Shown here: in pieces, positions 25,479-37,796 of the stretch
How positions within the stretch are numbered: the stretch's first letter is position 1
Layout: each line of letters starts with the position of its first letter
Assembly (NCBI RefSeq): GCF_032191515.1
Contig: NC_091431.1
Coordinates: forward strand, 43,147,754 to 43,211,753
DNA length: 64,000 bases
Origin: Phaenicophaeus curvirostris
Lineage: Eukaryota > Chordata > Aves > Cuculiformes > Cuculidae
Direction: 5' to 3'
Notes under the pieces: generated by a model
Seen by the model: only the letters and a program-made list of their open reading frames with translations
What the model was told of the DNA's origin: nothing
The model's database searches: none
Made by a program: the position numbers and the translations under genes

Positions 25479-28400
25479 CAAATTCATCACATCAGATGGT
25501 AAACCAAAACTCTCGAGATTTTTATCTGAAAAGAACTCCCAGATCAAAGAAGTATACACATTTTAGCTATGAATATTCAGCAAATACAAAAAATTCATAA
25601 TAAGCTTAGAAGGAAAAAATCCTGCTCCTTAAACAAAGCCCTGGTAAAAGGTCAAACATATATACTGACTGGGGTTGCCTGGCATCATAAAACTTATCCT
25701 TACTATGGTGGACACAATCTAGACCTTTTGTAAGCCTTTTGTGTAGCCAGCACCTATGAATTTTGTTCTGATAATTACTAGAGCTGTGCAGTTGAGGGTC
25801 ATTTCCCTTCTTTGGCCCCAGATTCTCACTTGTGTTTGCTGCTGGAAGTCTTGCTGAACAGTTTGGCATTATGCAATCTCTTTTATACTCTTTATTTTGA
25901 TATTGTTTCCCTTAGAGACTGCTTCTCCCCTACTGTGCCTGGAAATATTTGACCTTGGAGATTATCTAAATACACAACATCTGTGTTTCTGTTGTTGCAT
26001 TCAGAAAGGGCTTGTCCACATAGGTGAGGTAATGAAGAAAACTGATGTGTGAGCTCCTTGCTCAGTATTTGCCTGTGTGGACTAAAAGTCCTGTGAACAG
26101 AGTTAGTTAATATGCTAGATATTTAGATATTGTTTGCACAATTTTTGTTGTGTAAACATTAGTCCTTGTTGTTGAGAACAGGTCTCTATACAGCTATATG
26201 AGGTTTGGCTGTGGACTACAGCCTAACTTACTGGAGAATGTTATGAAAACAGCTAATTCTATTTGTGCTTGAGTGGTGATGAAAGCTGATGTGCTGACTC
26301 TGTCTTACCTCATGCTATTAGCCATACATATGGTATTTGCTGAGTGCCCAAGTTTTACAAATTCTTTAGATGATTATGTACTTTGAAAGCTACTGTAGTT
26401 TGCTAAGATTTTTATTCCTCAGTCTCAAGATATGTACAAACACCCTACAAAAATCAGCTTTTGTCAACTTTGCCTAAGTTGCATGGGAAGTAGTTTAGTG
26501 TTATTACTGTTATTTGTCTATCACCTCTTGGTGTGATGACAACATACTGCAAGTGTTTCTTAACTCTGTAGTGGAGTAAACAAGTGGATGAATTTGGCAG
26601 CGGGCAAGAGAACATCTGGAATGAAGGCACAGCTGTGGTAACCATCATCACAATCTTAAGCTTTCTAGAGTTTCAAATGCAACAGTTTCATCTTCAACTA
26701 ATGTAAACCAATCCATGATTTATATCACCTTTGGATCTTGGCTACGTCTTAGATGCCTTAGATTATTTGTTAGTTATTAGTGTTGTTTTTTTCTTTTTCC
26801 TTGTAAGTAGCAACATTAGGCAGTATTTTCATAAATAAGCCAAATCCTCATTTTACAGAGCTAGCTTTGAATTGTTTTAAATTTCTTTTTTCCTTCTCAG
26901 TAAAAGAAAATAATGTTGCTTTTATGGAAAAAGAAGAGCTAAATATAACTTGTATGAGAAAAGGGGACTTTGAAGAACTAGCCTTCTGTTTCGTATACTT
27001 AAACACAGTGGTGCAAACACAAATGTTCAAAAAACTTGGGTTTATATATGAATCCAAATGCTATACAGGATCTTTCTTTCTGAAAACCAAGTTACAAGAA
27101 CACACGTAATTCTCCTCAGTGTCTAGATGTGAAAACATGAAAATATAATTTTACAGAGTGAATCTATATGTATTATGTAATAAAATTCACAGACAGTGAT
27201 TTTCAATTCACTGGTTTCAAAAAATAATTAAAATTAGTTTGAGAAGCCCTTGTCATCTTTTCATCTTAACTGGCAAATATAATTAGAGATATTTATATAT
27301 AAAAATGACATTTTTGTTCACTGAACATGATATACGATTCTAGTGTTTTATAAAGTGATTATTATTATTGTTAACAGATATGGCTCAATTTTACTTTGCT
27401 CTATAGACACACGTAGATAAAATAAGGTTTACCAGAAGTGCAGGCAAGTTGTCAGGAGATAAGTACTGGAAAGAAGACATTTCTGACAATCATCTTTAAA
27501 AGTCAGTTTGCATTTTTCCTTTAAAGGAGTTACCTGGGATAGCAGGTATGCTAGAATTTGCTGCTGGATCACATATTATTGCAACACCTTTACCTCAGCT
27601 TGAAAATATCAGTGTTTCTTGAGATGTGTCATGAGCTGTGATGTAGATATTGAAAAATATGAAAAAACATTTTTTTTTCTAACTAAACAAGACTTTCATA
27701 CCTGAAGTTAAAGAATTAAGATCATTTTAGCCATACCTCCTTCTCTTCTCTCCAAAGAAAGAAAAAAGTTCAACTGAAACAGCAAAGCTGCTCTGAAGGA
27801 CATCAGAAGGAAAAAATGGAAGGCCATCTCCTCAAGTAAAGCTGGCAAAACCTCTGAAAGGTCTGTGAAAAATCTGAGTAGTATCCCATGTTCTCTCAGC
27901 ACCCTAGGTACGTAACTCCTCACGGGGGTCTCAGTGAAATTAGTTATGGGGCTCAGTGGCTTGCATTAAGGTGCTAAGTAGGACAAGCTGAAAGTCAAAT
28001 CCATTACCGATGAGGAGCCAGAAGCTTGGACTATCCTTCCCTGGCAAGCTGCTTTTTAGCAGAGGCTGTCTTTGCTGCCTCTGCCTAAGCCATGCTGCAG
28101 CTGTTCAGCAGCTGTGCCTGTGCCCAGGCTGACTAATACTCATTCTAAGCCCCTGGCTCCCTTCCTATGGGGAGCAGCCAGCCTTTGTTCTTTCCTGACA
28201 CCTTCACCTTCCAGCGTTGTATTTCCAATATTGTTACAGCATTCTAAGACTGATGGCTGCTCTTGTGCCACCCAAAGGGGTGAACTGGTGACTTTGCACT
28301 GTGCTTGCTCTTGAGCCATGCTTGGGCATCACTCAGTAGCATGTTTGCCTATTTATGTGTGCCATCTCAGTGTGATGTTGCATCTTTAGATAACAAAACC

Positions 28401-30182
28401 AGGTAATGAGTATGTAAGGTCATGCAAAACAAATTGCTTAAAGTTATGAATTCAAAAATTTGTTCTTTAAGAATCCCGAAACACACTTTTATCTGTAGGA
28501 AAGGTGTCATATTTTAAGCCATAGATAGTATTAAATATCCTGATTGTGGTACCAGTTTCATAGTGAGACTGGTATCTTTTACATGTTAAATGTCTACAAC
28601 CACTTGGATCACTATTTTTAATATGATTTCTGGTCAGATGTTTCTTTGACAACCATTTTTTTAAAAAGAAAGAAATAGCATAAATATCAGTTTTGGGAAG
28701 AAAAGAAATATATTTCAGAAATGAACAGATTTGAACAGATTTTTAGCAATGACGTAATACCTTATTTACTCCAGTAGGTTAGAGAGATCTAGAATTTTAT
28801 ATGAAATGAACTAAGCAAACTTTGGAAGCAATAGACAATATCTCCTATTTTGAAAAACTAACAAGTTTAATGTCAAAACTGGGTTAGAAACAACGATAGA
28901 TTATATTAATAAACTATCCAACTTTTGAATTTCCAAAGAAGCAGGGCTTTTTGATAAATGCACAGAGGCTAATGGCACAGGGAGTTGGTAACAGCACCAA
29001 CTGCACATTTTCAAATGACTCGAGAACATTTTAGAGTAAATGTCAAGGTCTTGAGTGTGACAGCCCAAATATTTTAAAGTTAATTCATTTTTTCCCTTTT
29101 TTTCCCCTTCAGCTTCTACTTTTTCATTTGATGCCTTCAAAAAAAATCTTAATGTGTGTGAACCAAGATGGAAAAATGAAGTCTGACTGTTCACAGTACC
29201 ACCCAAGTTTTCCCACATTTCATGTTGGCTAGTGTTCATTGATGAATGTGTACCAGCCCCAAATAAAGTACTTCCTTGTCACATGCATCAACATCATTAG
29301 GAAGAAGCTGTCAGTATACGGCAGTGGTATTGGATCCTGTGATTACGTTTTTTTTGGATTAGAGGCAGTTTTTTTTCTTTCTTCCTTATTGCCAGTCTAC
29401 TTACTTAAATGTATTGTTTTTCCAGTCTTCTAGATCTGCTCTTTCTCTTTCGTGCTTTTTAGTATAGCAACATTTGTTGTCTATTTTGGCAGCTCTGTTT
29501 TTATGCTCTAGACTATTTTCTCTATTCTGCAAGCACCCATCTTGGGTCTTTGAGTTGTTTCTTACTGCTTGTCCCTATAGGATTCCTGAATAATGTCTTT
29601 TCTCCCATGGTTTATGGCACTTCCAGACTGTTCTGGCCACTCTTTGGTGCCCCCACTCAATCCTGAAGACCTAGTTCCAGTTCTGAACAGGGTATGACTC
29701 ACCTCAGGTTGATGTCAGTGTAATATCACAGGTAGGTACAGCGCTCAGCTAATGACATGAACTCAGTATACTGCTTCTGTATTGCTTACAACGTCAGCCT
29801 TTTTTTATTATTTTTTTTAATGTTTTATAAAACAGAGTACCAAATATGTTTAAAACCAGTCCTTCATCTTCAGTTCTGTTGTCCTTTTCTGATTAATTAC
29901 ATTGTCTATTCTTCTGGTCTTTTCCTCATCTGTATTTCTGGCAAATCCTTACTAGTTTTTCCCTTGCTCTTCTACTATCCAGTTAGCTTTTGTACTAGTG
30001 ACATCCATTTAAACAGAGACATTATAGATTGTCAAGAAGATGTTTCCATGCATAAAGTTTCCCCATACCAGCTGTTCAATTTAATATTATTAGTGATGTG
30101 AACAGGGATATTTTCAGGAAGAATTACAAAACAAGCAGAAGTTGCCGCATAGAGCTTAGGTGCCGAGGTTCATGGGAGGAGA

Positions 30183-30734
30183 ATCACAGAATGGGAGGAT
30201 CATTCCAGAGGCCAGAAGGGACCTGATCTTGTTAGCCTAACCTCCTACTCAAAGCACTGTTGAAACTAAATATGGAATAGGTTGCTTAGGTATGTAACCA
30301 GATGGCTCTTAGAAAACTCAAAGGATGAAGATGGCACAATCTCGCAGTTCTGCTACTGGACTGCCCTTGAGGTAGCAGTTTTTCCTTCCTTGTTCTAGAC
30401 CAGAACCTGTCCTGTTTTTATGGAATCCAACAATGGCAGGCTGCTGTTGGGTGCCCTCAAAGCCGTCCTTCCTCCTGGCTGAAACAGCTCCAGTCCTGCA
30501 GCCTCTCCTTGTGGGAAAAGGGTTCCAGCCCCACCACCTTGATGACCAACTCTGAACTTATTCCAATGCAATGATCTGACAAGCACTGGGTAGAGATGAC
30601 AGTACATGGCCATTCCACAGTGCTGCTCCCTGGCCCTGCTGATCAGCTTGCACGCTTACAAATTCTGCCTTCCCAGGGCAGGACTTGGTCTTGGTCTCAT
30701 TCTTGCTAAATTCCACGGGTTCCTGTCAGCCTTA
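30183..30734 (-). mobile_element. old CR1 fragment, 3' part
   Basis: The plus strand reads the reverse complement of a CR1 3' end (AATCACAGAATGG...), followed by diverged antisense of the C-terminal CR1 ORF2 up to the conserved stretch near GGTTCCTGTCAGCC. Its 5' side is cut off by a second CR1 3' end at about 30735, so a younger copy inserted into this one or next to it. Confidence 0.75.
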
Positions 30735-31660
30735 CAGAATCATAGAATTGCTTGGTTGGAAAAGACATTTAGATCATCAAGACCAGCTACTGCCCACTAC
30801 TAAACTATATCACTAAGCACCTCATCTACCTGTCTTTTAAATGCCTCCAGGAGTGGTGACTCAACCACTTCCCTGGGCAGCCTGTCCCAGTGCCTGATAA
30901 CCCTTCTGACAAAGAAATTTTTCCTGATGTCTAACCTGAACCTCCCTTGATGCAACTTGGGGCCATTTTCTCTCATCCTGTTGCTTGTCTCTTGGGTGAA
31001 GAGACCAACACCCATGTCTCTACAACTTCTGTACAAGTAGTTGTAGACTGTGATAAGGTCTCCTCTCTGCCTCCGTTTCTCCAGGCTAAGCAACCTCAGT
31101 TCCCTCAGCTGCCTCTCATAAGACTTGTTCTCCAGCCCGTTCACCAGCTTCATTGTCCTTTTCTGAATATCCCCCAGTACCTCAATGTCCTTCTTGTAGT
31201 GAGGGACCCAGAACTGAACACAGCATTAGAGGTATGGCCTCACCAGTGCTGTGTATAGGAGCACAATCACTTCTCTGGTCCTGCTGGCCATGCTGTTTCT
31301 GATACATGCAAAGATGCCATTGGTCTTCTTGGTCATCTGGAATATCTGACTTATTGACATTCAGCTTTCTGTCATCCAGCACCCCCAGGTCTTTCTCCAG
31401 TGGCAGGCTTTCCAGCCACTGGTCCCCAAGCCTGTAGCACTGCATGGGGTTGTTGTGTCCAAAGTCTATACACCTGGCCTTGTTGAACCTCGTTCTGTTG
31501 GTCTCAGCCCATTGACCCAGCCTGTTCAGATCCCTCTGTAGAGCCTCTATACCCTCAAGCAGATCAACATTTCCACCCAGCTTAGTGTTATCCACAAGCT
31601 AACTAAGGGTGCACTCAGTCCCTCCATCCAGACTGTTGATAAAATCCTCCACCTGTCCAG
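30735..31660 (-). mobile_element. CR1 fragment, RT 3' part to 3' end
   Basis: Begins with AGAATCATAGAATTGC, the reverse complement of the CR1 tail. Minus-strand frames at 31153-30800 and 31595-31182 encode the C-terminal ORF2 region (LVNGLENKSYE, FRLDIRKNFF, HWDRLPREVVESP) and the part after the RT active site (DNTKLGGNVDLLEG). Stops and frameshifts make it a dead copy. Truncated at its 5' end, as usual for CR1. Confidence 0.9.
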
Positions 31661-32367
31661 GCCCCACTGCACTGCAGGTTGGCTTTTTAGTGTGGTGAAT
31701 GCTTCCTTATTGGTGTCAGCTCTAAATGTGATGTACTTGTCCTCTGCCACCTTCCCTGAGTCCCTCATAGAAATTTCAAGCAGCATAAGTTCAGGATAGG
31801 CCTGCGGTACCCAAGTTGTTACACAGCAGAGCATGAGCACATTTTCCTTGTTCAGCCTTTTACTGTTAGTGTGACAGTAGAAGCTCTTACTCTTTCCTCT
31901 GATGTCACTTGCAAGGTTTCAACTTTTCTGAGCTTTGGTTTTCATAACATCACCCCAGCATGCCTAGGCAGTGCTTCTATGCTTCTCTTTTATTGCCAGT
32001 CATTGTTTCCACCTCCCATACACATTTCCTTTCCATCATAGCTATTTTGAGGTTCCTGTTGTACCACATTTGTCTCTGACTGTCTTTTGCTGTCTCTTAC
32101 TGTCTCCTTTCTCCATCAAGAGGAATGGCTCTTGTGACTGAATGATGCTGTCCCCAGGACCTCCCAGATTTCCTTGTTCTTTCAGAGCTTCCTTTGATGG
32201 AACTTGCAATAAGAGTTTTGTGAATAATCCACAGTCTGCCATCCCCAAATCCAGGGTTTGTACTCTGCTGTTCTCATTCCTCTCTCTCCTCAGAACCTCA
32301 GACTCTGCTGTTTCATGGTTACTACAAACATTGGTCATCACATAAACAACCGGTTATTCCTTATTGG
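31661..32367 (-). other. probable diverged CR1 ORF2 linker, unassigned
   Basis: Continues the minus-sense CR1 register but is too diverged to assign with confidence. It lies between the RT-derived part at 30.7-31.7 kb and an endonuclease-derived part at 33.6-34.5 kb, so it may be the middle of one long old CR1. Open frames here (for example 32341-32042) have no motif I recognise. Confidence 0.3.
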
Positions 32368-33058
32368 TTAATGAGAAGCTCTATATGAACCAGCAATGTG
32401 TGCTTGCAGCCCAGAAGGCCAACGGTATCCTGGGCTGCATCAAAAGAAGCATGGCCAGCAGGGAGAGGGAGGTGATTTGACCCCTCTATTCCACTCTTGT
32501 GAGACCTCACCTGGAGTATTGTGTCCAGTTCTGGAATCCTTATCATAAGAAGCATATGGAACTGTTGGAATGGGTCCAGAGGAGGGCCATGATCAGAGGA
32601 CAGGAAAACCTCTGAGACGAGGACAGGCTGAGAGAGCTGAGCTTGTTCATCCTGGAGAAGACTCTGAGGAGACCTTATAGTGGCCTTCCAGTACCTGAAG
32701 GGGGACTACAAGAAGGCTGGGGAGGGACTTTTTACAAGGGCATGTAGTGATAGGATGAGGGAGGATGGCTTTAAAGTGGAAGGGGGAAGATTTAGATTAG
32801 ACATTAGGAAGAAATTTCTATGGTGAAGATAGTGAGACATTTGAAGAGGTTGCCCAGGGAAGCTGTGTATGCTGCCTGTCTGGGAATGTTCAAGGCAAGA
32901 CTGAATGGGGTTTTGAGCAGCCTGGTCTAGTGGTAGGTGTCCCTGCCCATGGCAGGGGGTGGAACTAGATGATCTTTGAAGTCCCTTCCAACCCAAACCA
33001 TTCCATGATTCTATGATTCTATGATTCTATGATTCTATGATTCTATGACTCTATGATA
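32368..33058 (+). mobile_element. CR1 3' fragment with (ATTCTATG)n tail
   Basis: Plus-sense C-terminal ORF2 remnants (ATGAACCAGCAATGTG, then the GGAGGTGATTTGACCCC and TTTAGATTAGACATTAGGAAG regions) end in at least five ATTCTATG units at about 33007-33055. The frame is broken at several points. It inserted in the opposite direction to the copies around it. Confidence 0.92.
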
Positions 33059-33067
33059 AGCAGTAAT

Positions 33068-33590
33068 TTTTCCCCTCTACTCTGTTCTCATGAGTTCTCA
33101 CTTGGAGTACTGCATTGAGGTCTGGATGCCTTAGCACAGGAAGCTCATGGATCTGTTACAACAGTCCAGAAAAAGGCCATGAAGATGATCAGAAGTCTAG
33201 AGCACCTCCACTATGTATATAGGCTGAGAGAGTTGGGCTGAGAAGAAGGCTCTGGGGAGACCTTAGATCAGCCTTCCAGTAATTAAAGGGGACCTATAGG
33301 AGAGATGGGGAGGGGCTCTTTATCAGGGAGCATAGTGATGGAATGAGGGATAACAGCTTTAAGCTGAAACAGGGAAGATTTGGTTTAGATATTAGGAAGA
33401 AGTTTTTTACTATGAGAGTGGTGAGACAATGGAACTGGTTTCTGAGAGAAGTCATGGATGGCCTACACCTGGAGGTGGTCAAAGTCAGGCTGGGTGAGGC
33501 TTTCAGTGGCCTGATCCATGACAGGGGGGCTCGAATGAGATGATCTTTGAGACCCCTTCCTATCCAAATCATTCTATGATTCTATGATTC
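33068..33590 (+). mobile_element. second CR1 3' fragment, adjacent
   Basis: Plus-sense CR1 ORF2 C-terminal remnant, including a 66-codon frame at 33343-33543 (FGLDIRKKFFTMRVVRQWN). It ends with TTCTATGATTCTATG near 33590. It starts about 10 bp after the tail of the previous copy. Confidence 0.88.
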
Positions 33591-33599
33591 TAGTGACAG

Positions 33600-34460
33600 A
33601 TGCAATTGTGTGCCCGTCCTGGTTTGCCCATTTGGTACCTATATCCTTGATAATATCTTGATATCTGGAAATCTCATACAGAATTTTTTTGACTGTGCTG
33701 CCTCACCAGTAGATGTCAGGAGGTTGAAGTTCCCTATGGCAGCCAGGATATTTGACTCAGAGACTTCCTCCAGTTGTTCGAAGTAGGCTTCGTCCACTTC
33801 TTCATCTTGTTTGAGTGGATACACTCAAATCATGATGTCACAGTTATTAGACTAGGCCTGAGCTTCCACGTAGCCTGTAATCTGTCCCATTAAAAAGCAT
33901 ACATTTTAACTCTTCCTTCAAATACAGGACAATCCCTACCTTCTTGTCAACCTTGCAGGTCCTTTCTTAACAGCCTACATCCAGCATTAGATAACTCCAT
34001 GACGTGGGAGTGTCTCAGCTATTTTAGTGGTAGCATAGCTTTATGACCTCATTCAGAGTTCTAATTCCTCTTGCTTATTTCCGAGGTTGTGTTAATTTGT
34101 GTGCAGGCACTTGAGGCAAGTCACCTTTCAGCCTGTTTTATCCTATTCAACAACTGCCTTGGTCCCGCCATCTGCACCTATGACCTCTTCTTGAGTTACC
34201 TGCAAAGAGCTATGGCCAGTCTCCCTGATACTTAGTTTAAAGTCCTTCTTTCCAGACTGGCATGCCTGTTAACAAAGATACTCTTTAGCAGATCCCATCT
34301 GTTAATAGTTTTCAAGGCAGACAAGAAATCCTTCTCCTGCTGTGGGATATTATAAGCTTTAAACCTTTCCTTCTTAGGAGTCTCCAGGCGTCACTGGTTC
34401 AAATGCAGCCAAGGCTTTACACTAAATAGTTTGTAATGTCCTCATGCCTTCTTCTCTAGT
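33600..34460 (-). mobile_element. CR1 endonuclease-region fragment
   Basis: A minus-strand frame at 33824-33639 contains DEEVDEAYFEQLEEVSES and AAIGNFN, matching the catalytic-region layout of the CR1 apurinic-like endonuclease (family motif GDFN). Antisense similarity to the upstream endonuclease part continues to about 34100 and weakens towards 34460. It may be the 5' part of the same old copy whose RT part lies at 30.7-31.7 kb. Confidence 0.65.
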
Positions 34461-36785
34461 TGCTTAGGTTCAGAGATTTTAGTGTAAAGTAGAAATAGAC
34501 TTCTAAAGAGTCTGCTGTTGTTTGCACTTAAATGTTTTTATGCTGGTTCAGCACAGCATCTCTTCTTGTAAACGTCTGAGGCCAAAAAACTAGGCTGCAC
34601 TGCAGGACAACACTGAATACCACACATGGCCCATTAACCAAGGTCACTTCCTCTGTGGAATACCGCTGGATGTGGGATAGAAGATCTTGCTCAGATGGCA
34701 TGCTCCTCTTTCCTGCAGTGGCCTATTGATAAAGGCTTTTTAGTGCATTTTCACAGAAGATTGCAAGTCTGGAGCTGGAGTACATGTATTTGTTTGTTTA
34801 GAGTATAAGAACACAGTATTCATTCATAAGCCCCATTTCTGAACACATGCAAAGACATATGACTGTAGTGATACTGTTTCACATATTTTCATTCCTGTCA
34901 AACGGTACCTAAAGTGCAGTGCCAGGAAACAGATACTTATCAACCAAAGTCATAGAGAATATATAGTGGAACAAGGTTGTCAATTCAGGTAAAACATCTC
35001 CTTGCATTTCTTTAGTTGCCATATGCTTATTTGAATAAGCGCATTATATTTTGAGGTTTAGGCAATTGCTTCTTATTGGTAATGGTGACCGTGACTCTTT
35101 AACCTTAGTGGTCTGATAAATAACCAATTTGCTGTAGTGGTAAAGGGTGTACTAGTCTCAGATAATGCAAACCAAGATAGCTTCATTGGTTTTAATATCA
35201 GATAGAATTACAGTGAGGCTGAGCGAGCTCAAGAATTTACAATTAAGACTTAGTTCACTTAAATAGATTTACCTTTAGTAGGCTTATTTGATGACTAAAG
35301 CACCACAAAAGTAACACTGACTGTTACAAGAAACTGCAGTGATTCCCAGTTAGCTATAGTATGTATTTTCTTAGTCTGTATTCTCTTTTTTTTTTTTTTG
35401 TTAGAGAACTGAAAGTCAAACCAGTGGTCAAAAAAAAATTTTCCTTAGTGTAACCTTACAGACTTAGACATACTCTTCTGAAGGAATAGAAATAAAAATA
35501 TGTTTTGCATGCTTTGAATTATACATGAGGTAGAGCAATATTATTTTTTTTCCAGGAAATCATGTAGATATTGGACTGTATTATACTGTAAGATAGAAAC
35601 TTAGATTAATGATAATTAAAATACCATTAACCAGTCATCTGTCTTATGGGTAATACTTTTCTTTCTCTGTTTTTCAAATAAGGCTAATTCTATTTTCATT
35701 GGGAGAAAATTGATATTAATTTTCTTGAAAGCCAGGCCAACTATAAATTTATATACAGGAAAAATAAGTAAGGCAAAGGAGAAGATTTTTTTTCAGGTTT
35801 TGGATAACTTCATTAAAAAATAAGCATTAAATTAAGACAAAATATGCTTTACACTATCTTATATTGTTTTCCTTAAAGTACCAAATTTTCATAATTAATC
35901 TCACATAGGCTATAAACAATTTAAAGCAGAGTAAGTAATTTCAGTAATATCTACTTCATAAAATGTGTTAAATACTGTTCCACTCAGAAATTTTAGACAC
36001 TGTACTTAAGGGCAGGTCATACTAATGTTAATTTCTGTACATGTTCCCCATGTTGTCTTGTGTTTCATATTCTGGCATGATATCAATGTGCATAAATATG
36101 GCTGAAAGATAAAATTGCCCTGCAGCGGCTTCTGCAAAGCACAGTGCCGAAAATTCAGTCTATGTCTGTAGTTCAAGAGTTCACCTTCAGTAGGGAAACT
36201 TATAGAAGTGATTGAAGTCTTTATTACTTTCACTAAACAGAGTCTGGTGCCTAGAGAGAAATCTGTAGTTTCAAAATAATGCAGTAGAGGTGACAAATAA
36301 CTGCCCACAGAGAAATAAGTGAGACCTGGAAGAGTGTTGTGGATAGTCATAAAATGAAAATAAGTAGCACTTAGACTAGGAGCTTGAAATCACCCTAAAA
36401 TAACACACATCACCATTGTCTCTTGAAGATATATAGAAGATTTGAGAGCAGTATTTCTGAGAAAGAGTTGACTGACAAAGGCGCAAGATTGGATAGAGCT
36501 TCCAGAAAGCAGAAAATGTGGGCCTTTTCCTCCTAAATTTACAGAATGATACATACAACAAGCCTGAAAGAATGAATTTTACCTGTAAGTGACCGTTGAT
36601 GAAACCTGACTTTTTAGCAGCCTAAGATGGAGGAACTTAGGTATGTTATAGGCCTATTGATGAATTTGATATTAAAACTGGCTTTGTGTTGTGACCGCAT
36701 ACAACAAACACATTGTTTTGATTGGCATACTGCAATAGCAGCCAGGCAACATAAAACTCTGAACTTTAATATAGGAAATTGTCTA
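34461..36785. other. AT-rich spacer, nothing recognised
   Basis: No gene or clear transposon seen. A T run lies at about 35388-35399. Frames at 36350-36006 and 36561-36376 (minus) are short and have no splice or family support. Confidence 0.55.
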
Positions 36786-36797
36786 ACATACTTTCAT

Positions 36798-36886
36798 ATG
36801 TCCCTGCCTATGCCAAGGGGTTGGAACTAGATGATCCTTGACATCTCTTCGAACCGTTCTCCCAAACCGTTCTATGATTCTATATG
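36798..36886 (+). mobile_element. solo CR1 3' end
   Basis: About 90 bp of the CR1 3' untranslated end (CTGCCTATGCCAAGGGG, GGAACTAGATGATCC) finishing in TTCTATGATTCTATA. Severely 5' truncated. Confidence 0.8.
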
Positions 36887-37053
36887 GTCATTGAACCCAG
36901 AATGGCTGTCAATGAGACTGTGTGTGTTTGTGTCTCTCTGCACAAAGAGATTGAGTTTGCAGGAATTAAGGTGTTCATCACCAACAATGCCATACACCTG
37001 TCACACTACCCCATGCTTTCCTTTATCCATGGTTGATAGAAGTCCCATGGGAG

Positions 37054-37796
37054 ACACAACAACCCTATGCAGTGCTACAGACTAGAAGTCTGTCTAGAAA
37101 GCTGCCTGGAGGAGAGGGACCTGGGTGTGTTGGTTGACAACCGACTGAACATGAGCCAGCAGTGTGCCCAGGTGGCCAAGAAGGCCAATGGCATCTTGGC
37201 TTGTATCAGAAATGGTGTGACCAACAGGTCCAGGGAGGTTATCCTCCCTCTGTACTCGGCACTGGTGAGACCGCTCCTCAAATACTGTGTTCAGTTCTGG
37301 GCCCCTCACCATAAGAAGGATGTTGAGGCCCTGGAACGAGTCCAGAGAAGAGCAACAAAGCTGGTGAAGGGGCTGGAGAACAGGCCTTATGAGGAGCGGC
37401 TGAGAGAGCTGGGGTTGTTTAGCCTGGAGAAGAGGAGGCTGAGGGGTGACCTCATTGCTCTCTACAACTACCTGAAAGGAGGTTGTAGAGGGGAGGATGC
37501 TGGCCTCTTCTTCCAAGTGACAGGGGACAGGACAAGAGGGAATGGCCTCAAGCTCCGCCAGGGGAGGTTTAGGCTAGACGTTAGGAAAAAATTCTTTACA
37601 GAAAGGGTCATTGGGCACTGGAACAGGCTGCCCAGGGAGGTGGTTGAGTCACCTTCCCTGGAGGTGTTTAAGACACGGGTGGATGAGGTGCTGAGGGATA
37701 TGGTTTAGTGTTTGATGGGAACGGTTGGACTCGATGATCCGGTGGGTCTCTTCCAACCTGGTTATTCTGTGATTCTGTGATTCTGTGATTCTGTGA
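37054..37796 (+). mobile_element. CR1 copy A: ORF2 C-terminus and tail
   Basis: Contains a 213-codon open frame (37067-37708) equal to the C-terminal ORF2 part: NRLNMSQQCAQVAKKANG, RNGVTNRSREVILPLYSAL, FRLDVRKKFFTERVIGHWN, ending LRDMV and TAG. The 3' UTR follows (GGACTCGATGATCCGGTGGG), then at least four ATTCTGTG units at 37763-37796. It is 5' truncated. The open frame across the whole retained part suggests a relatively young copy. Confidence 0.95.

Larger units (their letters stand above)
24414..30180. other. TYRP1 upstream region, no gene seen
   Basis: AT-rich sequence. Contents noticed: a 20-bp tandem duplication at 25265-25304, a possible E-box at 25468-25478, and a somewhat GC-richer unexplained stretch at about 28010-28320. 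No coding exon could be supported. Confidence 0.55.

Noticed and set aside
29757..30101. 114-codon hydrophobic plus-strand frame
   Set aside because: T-rich sequence explains the Phe/Leu content; no supporting gene structure.
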